A stretch of 64,000 bases of DNA from Klebsiella sp. RHBSTW-00484 (GTDB taxonomy: Bacteria > Pseudomonadota > Gammaproteobacteria > Enterobacterales > Enterobacteriaceae), in assembly GCF_013705725.1 (NCBI RefSeq), contig NZ_CP055484.1:18065-82064 (forward strand). The letters run 5' to 3'. A program made the position numbers and the translations under genes. Below, piece after piece: positions 55,117-62,416 of the stretch (position 1 is its first letter; the number at the start of each line of letters is the position of its first letter). The notes beneath the pieces are model-generated. The model was not told the DNA's origin and did not search any database. It saw nothing but the letters and a program-made list of their open reading frames with translations.

Positions 55117-55767
55117 ATGAGTATGTTCAGCTATTTCATGCTGCGCACTGAGCAGCAGTTATTTTGTTATTTATACGGGGGCGCGCTGGCACTGTCTCTG
55201 CAACTCTTATTTTCTCCCTCTTTTCCGGGAAATGGATTTATCCTGGTATCACTGCCCGTTGCACTATTCTGGGCCGGGCTGGCCCTGTATACGCGGCACA
55301 TCGACCAGATGAGGAAGCCTGATGTCTCGCCGCTCGTCAGTATCCGTGACGGCATCCAGGTGGTGGCCATGCTTCCGCGGCATGAGAAAGCGCGGCTTGA
55401 ATGGAAGATTCTGCAGGATGATGAGGTGTACCGCCGTCAGATGCACGCTCTTTTAAACCTGATGCAACGGGTTATCAGTCGGGGATTTCTGTATGCGCCG
55501 GCAGTGATACTGGCGGGCGCTGGCGTGCTTGTCTGGGGGGTTCCGCAGGCCGGTGTCCGGCTGGTGACCGCCCTTCGGAATATGTCCCCCGGAGAGCTTA
55601 TGCATCAGACCGGCTTCATCATTCGCTATGTGCTGATGATTTCTGCCATATCGGTCCTGATAGCAGACATTGTGGCCGGTCAGGGTCTGCCAAATGCCTT
55701 CCGGCGCGCGTTGCTGGATCGGTTGCCGGCAGAGGCCTGGCGTATCCCCAGAGGGACAGAACGATGA
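55117..55767 (+). CDS. Hypothetical membrane protein (216 aa)
   Basis: A 216-residue protein with two N-terminal membrane segments (residues 15-32 and 38-57) and two near the C-terminus (about 128-147 and 165-185). A cytoplasmic charged stretch lies between (about 60-120). No family is recognised. An inner ATG at 55123 is equally likely. It is a common neighbour of the following DUF2726 gene. Confidence 0.6.
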   Translation: MSMFSYFMLRTEQQLFCYLYGGALALSLQLLFSPSFPGNGFILVSLPVALFWAGLALYTRHIDQMRKPDVSPLVSIRDGIQVVAMLPRHEKARLEWKILQDDEVYRRQMHALLNLMQRVISRGFLYAPAVILAGAGVLVWGVPQAGVRLVTALRNMSPGELMHQTGFIIRYVLMISAISVLIADIVAGQGLPNAFRRALLDRLPAEAWRIPRGTER

Positions 55768-55822
55768 GGAGACTGCGCAGTAAACACATCGGAAAAAATA
55801 TGTCCACAAAGGAAGAAGCAAC

Positions 55823-56449
55823 ATGGCAAAGATATTAATGATGACAGGCAGTGCCGTTGTTGTGCTGAGTCTGCTGGGGTTCCTGGTGCTGTTTCTGAAG
55901 GAACGTGCAACAGGGAAGACATCCCCGGTCCTACAAGCGCTGAAAGCGGCGGGTATTCGTACCGGAGAGGCTGAACAGAGACTGTGTCGCCAGCGGGTCT
56001 GGATGGGTAATGACACGCTGATGACGCCCCGGGAACAACATTTTTTCCGGGCATTGCTGAAACATACCGACCGGAAACACTGGCTGCTGTGCCCGCAGGT
56101 GCGAGTGGCGGATATCGCCAGCCTGGCACCCCATATCAGGCCCCGCTCCCGGACCTGGTGGCAGCTGTTCCGGATGGTGTCACAGTGGCACTGCGATGTG
56201 GTGGTGGTGGATATCAGGACCTTTGCCATTGTGGCCGCCATCGAGCTGGATGATGCGTCGCATCTGAAAAAACACCGGGTTCGCCGGGATATCCTGCTGG
56301 AAGAAGTACTCAGGCAGGCGGGCATTCCGCTGCTGAGAGACCGGGATGCTGAAAAGCTGGTCAGACAGATCAGGGAATTTTTAATACGTCGGGAAACTGA
56401 AACTATCACCACACCATTGACGGTGGTCAGGGGAGAATACAAAGGATGA
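55823..56449 (+). CDS. DUF2726 domain protein
   Basis: A 208-residue protein with an N-terminal membrane anchor (about residues 7-26) and a DUF2726 domain (about 65-190). The domain contains LLCPQVRVADIAS, AIELDDASHLKKHRVRRD and EEVLRQAGIPLLR. The fold is related to PD-(D/E)XK nucleases, with Glu/Asp in AIELDDASH as candidate metal ligands. It overlaps the following PLD gene by ATGA. Its function on plasmids is not established. Confidence 0.75.
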   Translation: MAKILMMTGSAVVVLSLLGFLVLFLKERATGKTSPVLQALKAAGIRTGEAEQRLCRQRVWMGNDTLMTPREQHFFRALLKHTDRKHWLLCPQVRVADIASLAPHIRPRSRTWWQLFRMVSQWHCDVVVVDIRTFAIVAAIELDDASHLKKHRVRRDILLEEVLRQAGIPLLRDRDAEKLVRQIREFLIRRETETITTPLTVVRGEYKG

Positions 56450-57012
56450 AAAGGAAAATAGCAGTAATAAACAGAACCCGTGTCCGCACAGGATTTGTGG
56501 CCGGAGTCCTCAGCCTGAGCCTGTTAGCGCTGGCGCCGGCAGTCGACGCCGCGACCATCGAGACAGGTTTTTCTCCGGAAGGCACAGCCCTGCAGTTGGT
56601 CCTGAAGACCCTCGATTCCGCGCAGCAGGAAATCCGGCTGATGGGGTATTCCTTCACCTCCCCGGAGGTGGTTCGCTCACTCATCGCGGCGAAACAACGT
56701 GGGGTGGATGTCCGCGTGGTGCTGGACCAGAAGGCGAATAGCGGAAAAGCCAGCGTAGCCGCCCTGAACCTGCTGGCCAGCGCGGGCATTCCGGTTCGTA
56801 CGGTCAGCGCCTACAAGATTTTGCACGACAAAGTGATCGTCGCGGACAGGCGCAATACAGAGGCCGGCTCGTTCAATTTCAGCCGTGCCGCTGACCGTTC
56901 GAATTCAGAGAATGTGCTGGTTGTATGGGATGACTCGGCTGTTGCCCGGCGCTACCTGCAGCACTGGTCGTCTCGCTGGTCACAGGGAACGGACTGGAAA
57001 CAGACATACTGA
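56446..57012 (+). CDS. Secreted PLD-family nuclease (Nuc type)
   Basis: A 188-residue protein with a signal peptide (about residues 1-36, ending VDAAT) and one HKD motif: His127, Lys129 and Asp134 in LHDKVIVAD, with GSFNFS just after. Single-HKD proteins such as Nuc dimerise and act as phosphodiesterases or endonucleases. It is overlapped by the DUF2726 gene. It is found next to the replicon in many IncF plasmids; its benefit is unknown. Confidence 0.88.
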   Translation: MKRKIAVINRTRVRTGFVAGVLSLSLLALAPAVDAATIETGFSPEGTALQLVLKTLDSAQQEIRLMGYSFTSPEVVRSLIAAKQRGVDVRVVLDQKANSGKASVAALNLLASAGIPVRTVSAYKILHDKVIVADRRNTEAGSFNFSRAADRSNSENVLVVWDDSAVARRYLQHWSSRWSQGTDWKQTY

Positions 57013-57144
57013 CATCGCCATAAACGATCCCCGGACGTAAACCGTGCGCCAACGCGGGTTACGTCCATAAAGTAAGTCGCTGAATTCTGATATCTGTAGT
57101 ATTCTCTGCAAACGATCCTTTTTTAGATCTTTGAGGAGGCAGAG

Positions 57145-57411
57145 ATGTCACAGGTCGTAAGCGCGGTTACTTCCTCAACGAAAGCAAAACGCAGTTACCG
57201 AAAAGGCAGTCCGAGGAGTGCTGTAGAACGTCAGCAGAGTCATCTTGCCAGAAAGAAAGAAACGCATAAGGAAATGCGGGTGTACGTCACAAGCGAAATT
57301 AAAGATGAATTTCGACTGATGTGTGAAACCAAAGGCGTGACCCAATCAGAGATGATTGAAAAGCTCATAAAAGAGGCAGTTAACCAGCATGGTTGCCTTG
57401 TTAAGGATTGA
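57145..57411 (+). CDS. repA2: Replication repressor RepA2/CopB
   Basis: An 88-residue basic protein of the IncFII RepA2/CopB family. It represses the repA promoter in its own 3' vicinity. It contains KRSYRKGSPRSAVERQQSH and a C-terminal ribbon-helix-helix-like part (MRVYVTSEIKDEFRLMCETK). The start follows GAGGAGGC. It lies directly upstream of copA/tap/repA. Confidence 0.9.
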   Translation: MSQVVSAVTSSTKAKRSYRKGSPRSAVERQQSHLARKKETHKEMRVYVTSEIKDEFRLMCETKGVTQSEMIEKLIKEAVNQHGCLVKD

Positions 57412-57523
57412 CGTTCTTGTGAGTTTCGACGGTAGGTGCTAGATTACTGATCGTTTGGTATTTTATGGCTGGCCACGCCGTAAGGTGGCAGGGAACTGGT
57501 TCTGATGAGGTGTCTACCCGGAG

Positions 57524-57612
57524 CCGGAAAAGACAAAACCCCGATAATCTTCGATAAGTTTGGCGACTGAGAAGATTACCGGGGCCTTCATAAACTGCAT
57601 AGAAGCTGTTGC
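57524..57612 (-). ncRNA. copA: CopA antisense RNA
   Basis: The antisense regulator of repA. The main stem is formed by CCCCGATAATCTTC (57539-57552) and GAAGATTACCGGGG (57571-57584) with a loop of about 18 bases, followed on the minus strand by TTTTGTCTTTT. The stem matches R1 CopA in form and nearly in sequence. It pairs with the repA leader and blocks Tap translation. The 5' end is approximate. Confidence 0.85.
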
Positions 57613-57634
57613 TCTATGCAGGGAGTATAGTTTT

Positions 57635-57712
57635 ATGCTCAGAAAACTGCAATACCCGTTTCTGTGCCATTTGCTCCTTCCGTGCAACATAAGCGCGGGA
57701 TGGTGTGACTGA
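57635..57712 (+). CDS. tap: Leader peptide Tap (RepA6/7-type)
   Basis: A 25-residue leader peptide beginning MLRKLQYPFL and ending SAGWCD, like R1 Tap. Its translation opens the repA start. Its stop lies 5 bases into repA, so the genes overlap by 8 bases (GTGACTGA), which fixes the coupling. The start is ATG 57635 after AGGGAG. Confidence 0.85.
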   Translation: MLRKLQYPFLCHLLLPCNISAGWCD

Positions 57713-58724
57713 ACAGCACAATCCGCAACACTGGAGTCAGCTGGATACGGAAGAACAGATCCGTTTCTGGCAGGGCGTTGAAGATGGCCACGTTGAATCT
57801 TTTCTGGTTTCCCCGGAAAAGAAGCGTACCCGTCGTCGTCGTGGTGAGCACTCCACCAAACCCAAATGCGAAAACCCGTCCTGGTTCCGGCCATCTCACT
57901 ATAAGGCGCTCGGTGGCCAGCTTGGCCACGCCTATAACCGTCTGGTGAAGAAAGATCCGCTCACGGGGCAACACAGCCTGCGCATGCATATGTCCCTGCA
58001 CCCATTCTATGTCCGGGAACGTCAGCGCGCCGGGCGAAAATATGCTTTCCGTCCTGAAAAACAGCGTCTCCTCGATGCGCTGTGGCCGGTGCTGGTCAGC
58101 TTCTGTGATGCCGGTAAACACACGGTAGGGATGTGCGTGTCCAGGCTGGCCAGAGAGCTCAGTCCGAAAGACGGCAAAGGTAAAGTCATTCCGGAAACTG
58201 AAGTGACCATTCGCCGGGTTTCGGCGCTGATAGCCGAGCAGGTCCGCTTTGGTGTCCTGGGGGTGTCAGAAGAAACCGCCTGGGATCGGGAGTCCCGTAA
58301 ACGTCTGCCAAAGTACGTGTGGATCACCGCCGCCGGCTTCAGGATGCTGGGCGTTGATTTGATGAAGCTGCAGGAGCAGCAGCAGAAGAAACTGCGCGAA
58401 AGCGAGGAACGTCAGGCACTCATTAAAGAGGGCATGTTAGGCGAGCATGAGGATATTTCTGTCCATAAGGCGCGTAAGCGCTGGTATGAGCAGCGTAGTC
58501 GTGAGGCCCTGCAGTATCGTCGTGCACAAGGCGCGGCACGCAAACGCGCCAACCGCCTGGCCAGAATGCCCCGGGACCGCCAGGTCTATGAGATGACCTG
58601 CTGGCTGAAGAAGACGCTGCCGGCAGACGAGCTCTATGGCTATTCTGAGAACAAGCTTGAGCAGCTGGCGGTACAGCATCTCTATCAGCTGGAACTCTCG
58701 CTGAGCCATCCAGCGCCGCATTAG
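57705..58724 (+). CDS. repA: Replication initiator RepA (IncFII(K) type)
   Basis: A 339-residue IncFII-type initiator, longer than the R1/R100 RepA (285). It binds oriR in cis. It contains ENPSWFRPSHYKALGGQLGH and LHPFYVRERQRAGRKYAFR, both typical. A helical, Arg/Gln/Lys-rich part lies at about residues 220-295. The start is GTG, coupled to tap. I assign the FII(K) group from memory of Klebsiella plasmids. Confidence 0.93.
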   Translation: MTEQHNPQHWSQLDTEEQIRFWQGVEDGHVESFLVSPEKKRTRRRRGEHSTKPKCENPSWFRPSHYKALGGQLGHAYNRLVKKDPLTGQHSLRMHMSLHPFYVRERQRAGRKYAFRPEKQRLLDALWPVLVSFCDAGKHTVGMCVSRLARELSPKDGKGKVIPETEVTIRRVSALIAEQVRFGVLGVSEETAWDRESRKRLPKYVWITAAGFRMLGVDLMKLQEQQQKKLRESEERQALIKEGMLGEHEDISVHKARKRWYEQRSREALQYRRAQGAARKRANRLARMPRDRQVYEMTCWLKKTLPADELYGYSENKLEQLAVQHLYQLELSLSHPAPH

Positions 58725-58752
58725 TCCGGCCAGCCAAAATTTGTAAAAAAAT

Positions 58753-58771
58753 AGCCCCTCCGGGGCTTTTT
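58753..58771 (+). terminator. Terminator after repA (CIS start)
   Basis: Stem AGCCCC/GGGGCT with loop TCC followed by TTTT. In R1-type replicons the terminator at the start of CIS underlies cis-action of RepA. Confidence 0.8.
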
Positions 58772-59000
58772 GTGCTGGTATTTTTTGGCCATTTTTGTCT
58801 TTCCTTCCTTTTCCCGCCTGAGTTTTTCTCTTTCCCTGATGATTTCGCCGGCATGCTGGCCATCAAACGCCCCCACGTGATCAGTTATCCACAAAAATCC
58901 GCAAATAGATAAATGAGAGAATCTGCAAATAAATAACAGGAAACCCGCAATACAGTCTTAACCCAGTATTTTTATCCCCTGCATTGCAAGCAGCAGGGAG
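58772..59000. other. CIS/oriR replication origin region
   Basis: It holds a DnaA box TTATCCACA (58885-58893) followed by an AT-rich stretch with repeated CCGCAAATA/CTGCAAATA-type motifs (about 58900-58955). Position after repA fits oriR. The borders are inferred. Confidence 0.7.
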
Positions 59001-59738
59001 ATCTTTTGTCTCTGAACACCATTGTGAATAAATCAAAAAGGCCTTCGCTTACAGCGGCCGCAAGCGTCCACGTCGCTCAGAACCAGAAGTGCCTCCCGCC
59101 GCTATGCGGCGGGCATAGGCACAACACATAATTTAGTTACATCATCCGGTTAGATTCCCCGTGAACCGCACCAGCGCAATCCTCAGCACCGCACATACCA
59201 CTCAGAACACCGCAGAAACCTCGCCTCCCACCACCGGAGAACGCTGACGCTTCAACAACATATGTGCCCCCTCCCCACCACTGAAAAGCGCCGCCGCCCC
59301 CGGCCAAAGGCCGGGGAAGACATCGCTTTTAATGATGGGTGTTGTAACTACAGGTTCGTCATCGCTGTGAGTAGTGCTGCGGTGAGGTCCGGGGTACACG
59401 CTCGTAAGCGCCTGAACGGCGCCAACGCGGAGATACGCCCCGACTGCGGCTCACGCCTTGTCGTGACCACTCCGACCGCGTATAGCAGCTCCTGAAACGT
59501 TATTTGTGGGTATAGCTTATCAGGGCGGGGGGGGGCGATTGGCAGAACCTATCAAACCGTAGCCGGCTACGCCGGGCTTCGGCGCCACTCACTTTCCGTT
59601 CACCAATGAACATCAGCTGGCGCCTTTTTAACTTCAGCCCCAGCTGGACCCTCTGTACCGCAGAGCGGCATTTTACCTTATCACCTCATGCTATCAGACT
59701 CATCACCTATACTTTTTGTCTGGCCACCGGAGGTAACT
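59001..59738. other. Non-coding region after the origin
   Basis: 738 bases without a credible gene. Visible structures are a strong hairpin (59089-59122, stem GTGCCTCCCGCCGC/GCGGCGGGC-ATAGGCAC), a stem CCCCGGCC/GGCCGGGG (59297-59318) and a run of nine G (59527-59535). Short frames here have no ribosome binding sites. Confidence 0.5.
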
Positions 59739-59936
59739 ATGTGCGGACGTTTTTCTCAGTCAATGACGCGGGAAGATTATCTTTCTCTCCTCGCCGATGA
59801 AGCCGATCGAGATATTGCCTACGACCCCGAACCAATCGGTCGCTTCAACGTGGCGCCAGGTACCCGGGTTTTATTGCTGAGCGAACGTGACGAACAGCTC
59901 GGGTCCGCTTGGAAAAAGGAAATTATCCTACGTTAA
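59739..59936 (+). pseudogene. Truncated SRAP (YedK-type) peptidase gene
   Basis: The first ~54 codons of an SOS-response-associated peptidase (HMCES/YedK family). Catalytic Cys2 is in MCGRFSQSM, and RFNVAPGTRVLLL follows. Full length is about 220 residues. The frame runs into the 38-bp repeat of the miniature element at 59900 and stops after about 12 foreign codons. The downstream part is not found beyond the element. GGAGG precedes the start. It is probably non-functional. Confidence 0.85.
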
Positions 59937-60646
59937 GCGTTTTAAGCTAACGGGTGATTTCGTTCCATTGAGCGCGAACCCCTGACCGTAAGGGATGTAC
60001 GAAATGATCCGGCTGTCCGTTAATGGTTTTGCTTACTTTCGGACATGTTGTCTACATGCTGTACGTAATCGTTCGGTTTCGGACGTTTAAGTCACATGCA
60101 CGTTAACTGTCGGTATTCATCGCCTCACTAGTACTACTCTGCTAGTTCATCATGTTCTTCGAGAGCATATTCAAAATCGGCAACAAGCAAGAAATTTTCT
60201 ATCCTATAAGCCTGATTTAACTTAATTCGTTGGTATCTTTCGTTCAATAATCGCCATGCTGTTTTCCGTAGTACCATCGGTACGGATTCATCTTTTAAAG
60301 TACGCATGAGCACAGAACAGGTTGTCAGAAAAGCAGCGTCCTTACGTTTTCGGTAATACGCATCAGTCGAACAAACCGCAATGATCTCGATTGATTCAGG
60401 GTGATGACAGATAGCATTAACCGTAGTTTGTTCATGTATCTGTGCCTTGAGTTCAGCCTGAATTTTTGATTGATGATACATAGCCTTGAGATAGCTAAAC
60501 ATGATTTCCCCATCGAACAGTAAGTCGTGTCAATTCCTAGAGTTAACACATTTCTGATCATGACTCACACGTTACGTTCAGTCGGTAGCCATCTGTGCAA
60601 AAAATGCGCTTAGCGTAGGATAATTTCCTTTTTCCAAGCGGACCCC
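59900..60646. mobile_element. Miniature Tn3-family-like element (TIME), 747 bp
   Basis: Both ends carry a 38-bp inverted repeat (59900-59937 and 60609-60646) that reads GGGGTCCGCTTGG and ends ACGTTAAG on the left or ACGCTAAG on the right, the Tn3-family terminal form. The left repeat has C for its first base. No transposase is inside. No 5-bp target duplication is seen (CAGCT left, AGGTG right), so one flank has been lost or rearranged. Confidence 0.8.
60134..60502 (-). CDS. Cargo gene of the miniature element, unknown function
   Basis: A 122-residue protein (MFSYLKAMYHQSKIQAELKA and on to EYALEEHDELAE). It is soluble, with a basic middle (YYRKRKDAAF, RYQRIKLNQAYR) and an acidic tail, and probably helical. 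GGGGAA precedes the ATG. It is the only good frame between the terminal repeats and its base composition is AT-rich. No family is recognised. Confidence 0.6.
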   Translation of the reverse strand: MFSYLKAMYHQSKIQAELKAQIHEQTTVNAICHHPESIEIIAVCSTDAYYRKRKDAAFLTTCSVLMRTLKDESVPMVLRKTAWRLLNERYQRIKLNQAYRIENFLLVADFEYALEEHDELAE

Positions 60647-60737
60647 AGGTGGGCCGATTCCCACGCGGCAGCGGCGCCCGGCAAGGTGGGCCGATTCCCA
60701 CGCGGCAGCCTCGCCCGGCAAGGTGGGCCGATTCCCA
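60647..60737. repeat. 37-bp tandem repeats
   Basis: Two full 37-bp units (60647 and 60684) and a 17-bp third (60721). Each contains the dyad GTGGG-CCGATT-CCCAC (in unit 3, TGGG and CCCA). There are no spacers. The repeats abut the right end of the miniature element. Confidence 0.85.
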
Positions 60738-61206
60738 TATCGACATGTATGTAGCTTGTGTTATCCGTGGATTGTGCAGCTCAGCGGGTCGCTGGTCGTA
60801 TGGCGGAGTGTCCCCCGTAACCGGCCGCGTGCGGCCGCTAACGCGCAGTACGGCGCCGCGACCCGAAGGCGGGCCGCCGTTCCCGCGCGCAGGCGCGCGG
60901 CGCCCACTACGCACCCCCGTGGGGGACGTGCGGCAGTTGCGTGGCGGTGAGCGAGATTAGGGCTTTGCAGGGAGGTGCGTAATTGCATCTGATTTGGAGC
61001 CCCTTTCACATTTTATCTGATCAGCGTTCGCAAATTACCTGATTGCCCAACAAAAATTCAGTCACCTGCTCAAAAATCATCAATGATTAACAGTCGACTC
61101 TATAGTTCTCACAATGTCCGCATAATCGTAATATACTAATCCTATTAGTGATTTAATCTACCTACCAAACCGTGGGCAACACATTCTATTAATCAGGAAA
61201 ACGCAG
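60738..61206. other. Non-coding region upstream of hsdM remnant
   Basis: 469 bases. The first ~220 are very GC-rich with many GCGC-type dyads; the remainder is AT-rich and probably holds the hsdM promoter (ATATACTAAT at about 61131). No gene is supported. Confidence 0.5.
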
Positions 61207-61459
61207 ATGACCAGCCTGCAACAACGCGCCGAATTACACCGTCAGATATGGGCTATTGCGAACGAGGTTCGCGGTGCCGTTGACGGATGGGACTTTAAAC
61301 AATACGTCTTAGGGGCGCTGTTTTACCGTTTTATCAGTGAGAACTTCACCAGTTACATCGAAGCCGGTGATGACAGTGTTCAGTATGCCGGAATGGCTGA
61401 CAGTGATATTGGTGATGAGATTAAGGACGATGCGGTCAGAACAAAGGGGTATTTTATCG
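61207..61459 (+). pseudogene. hsdM: Type I restriction HsdM, truncated by IS26
   Basis: The first 84 codons of a type I methyltransferase subunit: TSLQQRAELHRQIWAIANEV and GWDFKQYVLGALFYRFISEN are the HsdM N-terminal domain. Full HsdM is about 500 residues with SAM and NPPF motifs, all missing. Translation would run six codons into IS26 and stop. No hsdR or hsdS is in the window, so the system is dead here. Confidence 0.88.
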
Positions 61460-62279
61460 GGCACTGTTGCAAATAGTCGGTGGTGATAAACTTATCATCC
61501 CCTTTTGCTGATGGAGCTGCACATGAACCCATTCAAAGGCCGGCATTTTCAGCGTGACATCATTCTGTGGGCCGTACGCTGGTACTGCAAATACGGCATC
61601 AGTTACCGTGAGCTGCAGGAGATGCTGGCTGAACGCGGAGTGAATGTCGATCACTCCACGATTTACCGCTGGGTTCAGCGTTATGCGCCTGAAATGGAAA
61701 AACGGCTGCGCTGGTACTGGCGTAACCCTTCCGATCTTTGCCCGTGGCACATGGATGAAACCTACGTGAAGGTCAATGGCCGCTGGGCGTATCTGTACCG
61801 GGCCGTCGACAGCCGGGGCCGCACTGTCGATTTTTATCTCTCCTCCCGTCGTAACAGCAAAGCTGCATACCGGTTTCTGGGTAAAATCCTCAACAACGTG
61901 AAGAAGTGGCAGATCCCGCGATTCATCAACACGGATAAAGCGCCCGCCTATGGTCGCGCGCTTGCTCTGCTCAAACGCGAAGGCCGGTGCCCGTCTGACG
62001 TTGAACACCGACAGATTAAGTACCGGAACAACGTGATTGAATGCGATCATGGCAAACTGAAACGGATAATCGGCGCCACGCTGGGATTTAAATCCATGAA
62101 GACGGCTTACGCCACCATCAAAGGTATTGAGGTGATGCGTGCACTACGCAAAGGCCAGGCCTCAGCATTTTATTATGGTGATCCCCTGGGCGAAATGCGC
62201 CTGGTAAGCAGAGTTTTTGAAATGTAAGGCCTTTGAATAAGACAAAAGGCTGCCTCATCGCTAACTTTGCAACAGTGCC
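61460..62279. mobile_element. IS26: IS26, complete (820 bp)
   Basis: Terminal 14-bp repeats GGCACTGTTGCAAA (61460-61473) and TTTGCAACAGTGCC (62266-62279) and the 820-bp length are those of IS26. The flanking octamers differ (TTTTATCG and CTGATAAC), so this copy marks a deletion or cointegrate junction rather than a simple insertion. Confidence 0.97.
61523..62227 (+). CDS. tnpA: IS26 transposase
   Basis: A 234-residue IS6-family DDE transposase starting MNPFKGRHFQ. It has an N-terminal helix-turn-helix (SYRELQEMLAERGVNVDHST), the first Asp in WHMDETYVKV, the second in FINTDKAPAYG and the Glu in NNVIECDHGKLK. It is intact. Confidence 0.97.
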   Translation: MNPFKGRHFQRDIILWAVRWYCKYGISYRELQEMLAERGVNVDHSTIYRWVQRYAPEMEKRLRWYWRNPSDLCPWHMDETYVKVNGRWAYLYRAVDSRGRTVDFYLSSRRNSKAAYRFLGKILNNVKKWQIPRFINTDKAPAYGRALALLKREGRCPSDVEHRQIKYRNNVIECDHGKLKRIIGATLGFKSMKTAYATIKGIEVMRALRKGQASAFYYGDPLGEMRLVSRVFEM

Positions 62280-62416
62280 CTGATAACTACATGTAGTGGT
62301 TTTCTCAGATGCTGCCGATACTACATACAGCGGGTGCGGGGGAACCCGCAGGCCAACACTAGGGCAGAACGCGCCGGTTTCTCTGCCGCGCCATTACCGT
62401 TATACATACAATAATG
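62280..62416. other. Gap between IS26 and the SEC-C gene
   Basis: 137 bases without a gene. A 12-bp palindrome ACTACATGTAGT lies at 62286-62297 and a GC hairpin (GCGGGT...ACCCGC) at about 62330-62350, which may terminate the minus-strand gene. Confidence 0.4.

Noticed and set aside
60647..60737. Direct repeats as a possible CRISPR array.
   Set aside because: The units abut without spacers, there are only two and a half, and no cas genes are present.
62286..62297. The palindrome ACTACATGTAGT as an operator or attachment site.
   Set aside because: It is a single short palindrome in an IS26 flank, with no neighbouring regulator to support a function.
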